From NCBI GenBank assembly GCA_001311545.1, contig BBBL01000063.1:1-8047 (forward strand): a stretch of DNA of 8,047 nucleotides. Reading direction: 5' to 3'. Positions within the stretch are counted from its first letter, which is position 1. Every line of letters starts with the position of its first letter. Positions 6,745 through 8,047 of the stretch are shown here, piece by piece. The notes under the pieces are model-generated. The model saw nothing but the letters and a program-made list of their open reading frames with translations, ran no database searches and was not told where the DNA came from. Both the position numbers and the translations under genes were made by a program. The stretch is from Thermus kawarayensis JCM 12314. GTDB lineage: Bacteria; Deinococcota; Deinococci; Deinococcales; Thermaceae.

Positions 6745-7809
6745 CTAGTACTTGAAAGGCCAGGTGCGGAAGTAGCTTCGCACCAAACGCCACCAGTTGT
6801 AAAGCCCCCGGGGCTCAAACACCAGGAAAAGGACGATCACCAACCGAAGGCGAAGGGCCTTAGGGCGCTCGCCACGTCCACCCCGGCCACGCTGAAGCCC
6901 AAGGCCTTGATGAGGTTGGAAAGGGCCTCCATGTTCACGTCCAAAAGCTCCAGAAAAGCAGGCCCCAGAAAGCTTCCCACCAGGGTACCGAGGCCCCCCA
7001 CGATGGCCATGGCCAGGAGCTTGATGGAGATGGCGAAGGTGTAGTCCTCTATGACCACCGCCCGGGAAAGGTAAGCGTAGAGCACCCCCGCCACCCCGGC
7101 GTAGAAGGCCCCCAGGGCGAAGGCAAAGAGCTTGGTGCGGCCCGGTCCATGCCCATGGCGTCCGCCGCCCGGTCGTTGTCCCGTACGGCCACCAGGGCCC
7201 TCCCGTATTTGGTGCGCAAAAGGTTGCGCCAGAAGAGGGCGAGTAAGACCAACACAGCGAGGCTCACGTAGTACCAGAAGTGGAAGTGGTTGCGAAAGCC
7301 CGCCTCGTAGCCCCAAAGGCTCGCCCGGGGCATGTCCATGGCCCCGCCCTGCCGGAGAAGGGGCGTGTGCCCCACCGCCCACTCGAAGACCACCTGAAAG
7401 GCCAGGGTGGCCATGGCCAGGTAGAGGTGCTTCACCCTCAGGCTCGGGATGCCCACCAGGAAGCCGAAGAGGGCCGCCACCAGGCCCCCTAGGGGAATCA
7501 CCAGCCAAAAGGGCAGGCCCTGGGGAGCGAGAAGGGCCGCAGTGTAGGCCCCCACCCCCATGAAGCCGCCTGGCCGATGTTGATGAGCCCAGCGTATCCG
7601 GTGGTGATGTTGAGGCCCAGGACCGCCACGCTGTACACCAGGATGAGGTCCAGGATAAACACCTGGGTGCGGGAAAGGAACTGGGGGAGGAGCAGGAGAA
7701 AGGCCAGGAAGAAGAGCAAGGAGACCAGCTCCCGATGGGTGGCGAAGAGGCTGGTGTCCTGCCGGTAGCTGGTGCGGTAGTTGCCGGTCTGCGCCCAAGG
7801 GTTCCTCAT
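6745..7809 (-). CDS. livM: LivM-type ABC transporter permease, with three 1-nt frameshifts
   Basis: This is a membrane permease subunit of the same HAAT importer, about 355 aa after repair. Hydrophobic segments begin near residue 28 and continue to the C-terminus. The LivM patterns GYAGLINIGQAAFMGVGAY, HLYLAMATLAFQ and the cytoplasmic ATPase-contact loop KYGRALVAVRDNDRAADAMGMD are present, with AIVGGLGTLVG further on. Single bases are missing at 7563-7564 (QAA to FMGVGAY), 7139-7140 (MDRA to RTKLFAFALGA) and 6842-6843 (RPFAFG to LVIVLFLVFEPRG). The last repair yields the normal end, which finishes TWPFKY with its stop at 6745-6747. The start ATG (7809) overlaps the livH stop as ATGA, with GGAGGAG about 11 nt upstream inside livH, so translation is probably coupled. 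The N-terminus (NYRTSYRQD) is longer than in E. coli-type LivM. Confidence 0.92.
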
Positions 7810-8047
7810 ACGCGCTCAATCTCCTCCGTGCCGAAAAGACCATGGGGCTTAAACCAAAGGACCAACAGGAGGACCAGGAAGGGGAAGACGTCCCGGGTGC
7901 CCCCGCCGGGCACAAAGGGGTCCAGGTAGCCCGCCGCCAGGTTTTCCAAAACGCCCATCAGGATGCCCGCCGCCACCGCCCCGGGGATGGAGTCCAACCC
8001 CCCCAGGATGACCACGGGGAAGACCCGAAGGCCGATGTGCACCAGCC
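7806..8047 (-). CDS. livH: LivH-type ABC transporter permease, C-terminal part, 5' end outside window
   Basis: These are the last 80 codons of the partner permease; the frame is open to the window edge. The segment RVFPVVILGGLDSIPGAVAAGILMGVLENL matches the conserved LivH region around the ATPase-contact loop (usual form AAxLGGLGSIPGA). A final hydrophobic segment, FPFLVLLLVLWFKPHGLFG, follows, and that pattern (FKPxGLFG) ends most LivH proteins. The stop TGA at 7808-7806 overlaps the livM ATG. An in-frame GTG at 8042 is internal to the family alignment and not the real start. No frameshift is seen in the visible part. Confidence 0.9.
   Translation of the reverse strand, partial: LVHIGLRVFPVVILGGLDSIPGAVAAGILMGVLENLAAGYLDPFVPGGGTRDVFPFLVLLLVLWFKPHGLFGTEEIERV

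Overview
The window looks like a chromosomal segment of a Thermus species. Coding DNA is about 70% G+C by hand count of a sample line (601-660). The proteins closely resemble Thermus versions, most clearly the 2-aminoadipate aminotransferase LysN. Several genes start directly downstream of a TANNNT-type -10 box, the leaderless layout common in the Thermus/Deinococcus group. No RNA gene, insertion sequence or CRISPR array was seen.

Layout. On the + strand are the 3' end of a dGTPase (dgt, 1-336) and lysN of the aminoadipate lysine pathway (366-1556). Next is an A+T-rich gene (1624-2738) for a nuclease with an HsdR-type N-terminal PD-(D/E)xK domain, which looks like the one clearly imported gene. 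Everything from 2676 to the end lies on the - strand. Read in its transcription direction, this is livH (3' end), livM, a periplasmic solute-binding protein gene, livF, an rluD-like pseudouridine synthase gene, and a beta-class DNA methyltransferase gene. The methyltransferase meets the nuclease tail to tail, with a 63-bp overlap once both are read correctly.

Reading frames. Most genes are broken by single-base indels. I count ten apparent 1-nt deletions: three in lysN, one in the methyltransferase gene, two in rluD, one in livF and three in livM. The nuclease gene instead carries two apparent 1-nt insertions, both in A runs (A7 and A8). Correcting each one restores a continuous, family-typical protein. 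Sequencing error is the simplest explanation, since housekeeping genes such as lysN and rluD are hit, several sites are homopolymers, and no gene is otherwise degraded. Coordinates below span the reconstructed genes.

How the parts relate. The liv genes form one transcription unit for an ABC importer. Its LivG ATPase is not in the window and probably lies upstream of livH. A perfect 10-bp G/C hairpin separates the binding-protein gene from livF and may set their relative expression. The most interesting part is the nuclease/methyltransferase pair, a possible restriction-modification or other defence locus between metabolic genes.
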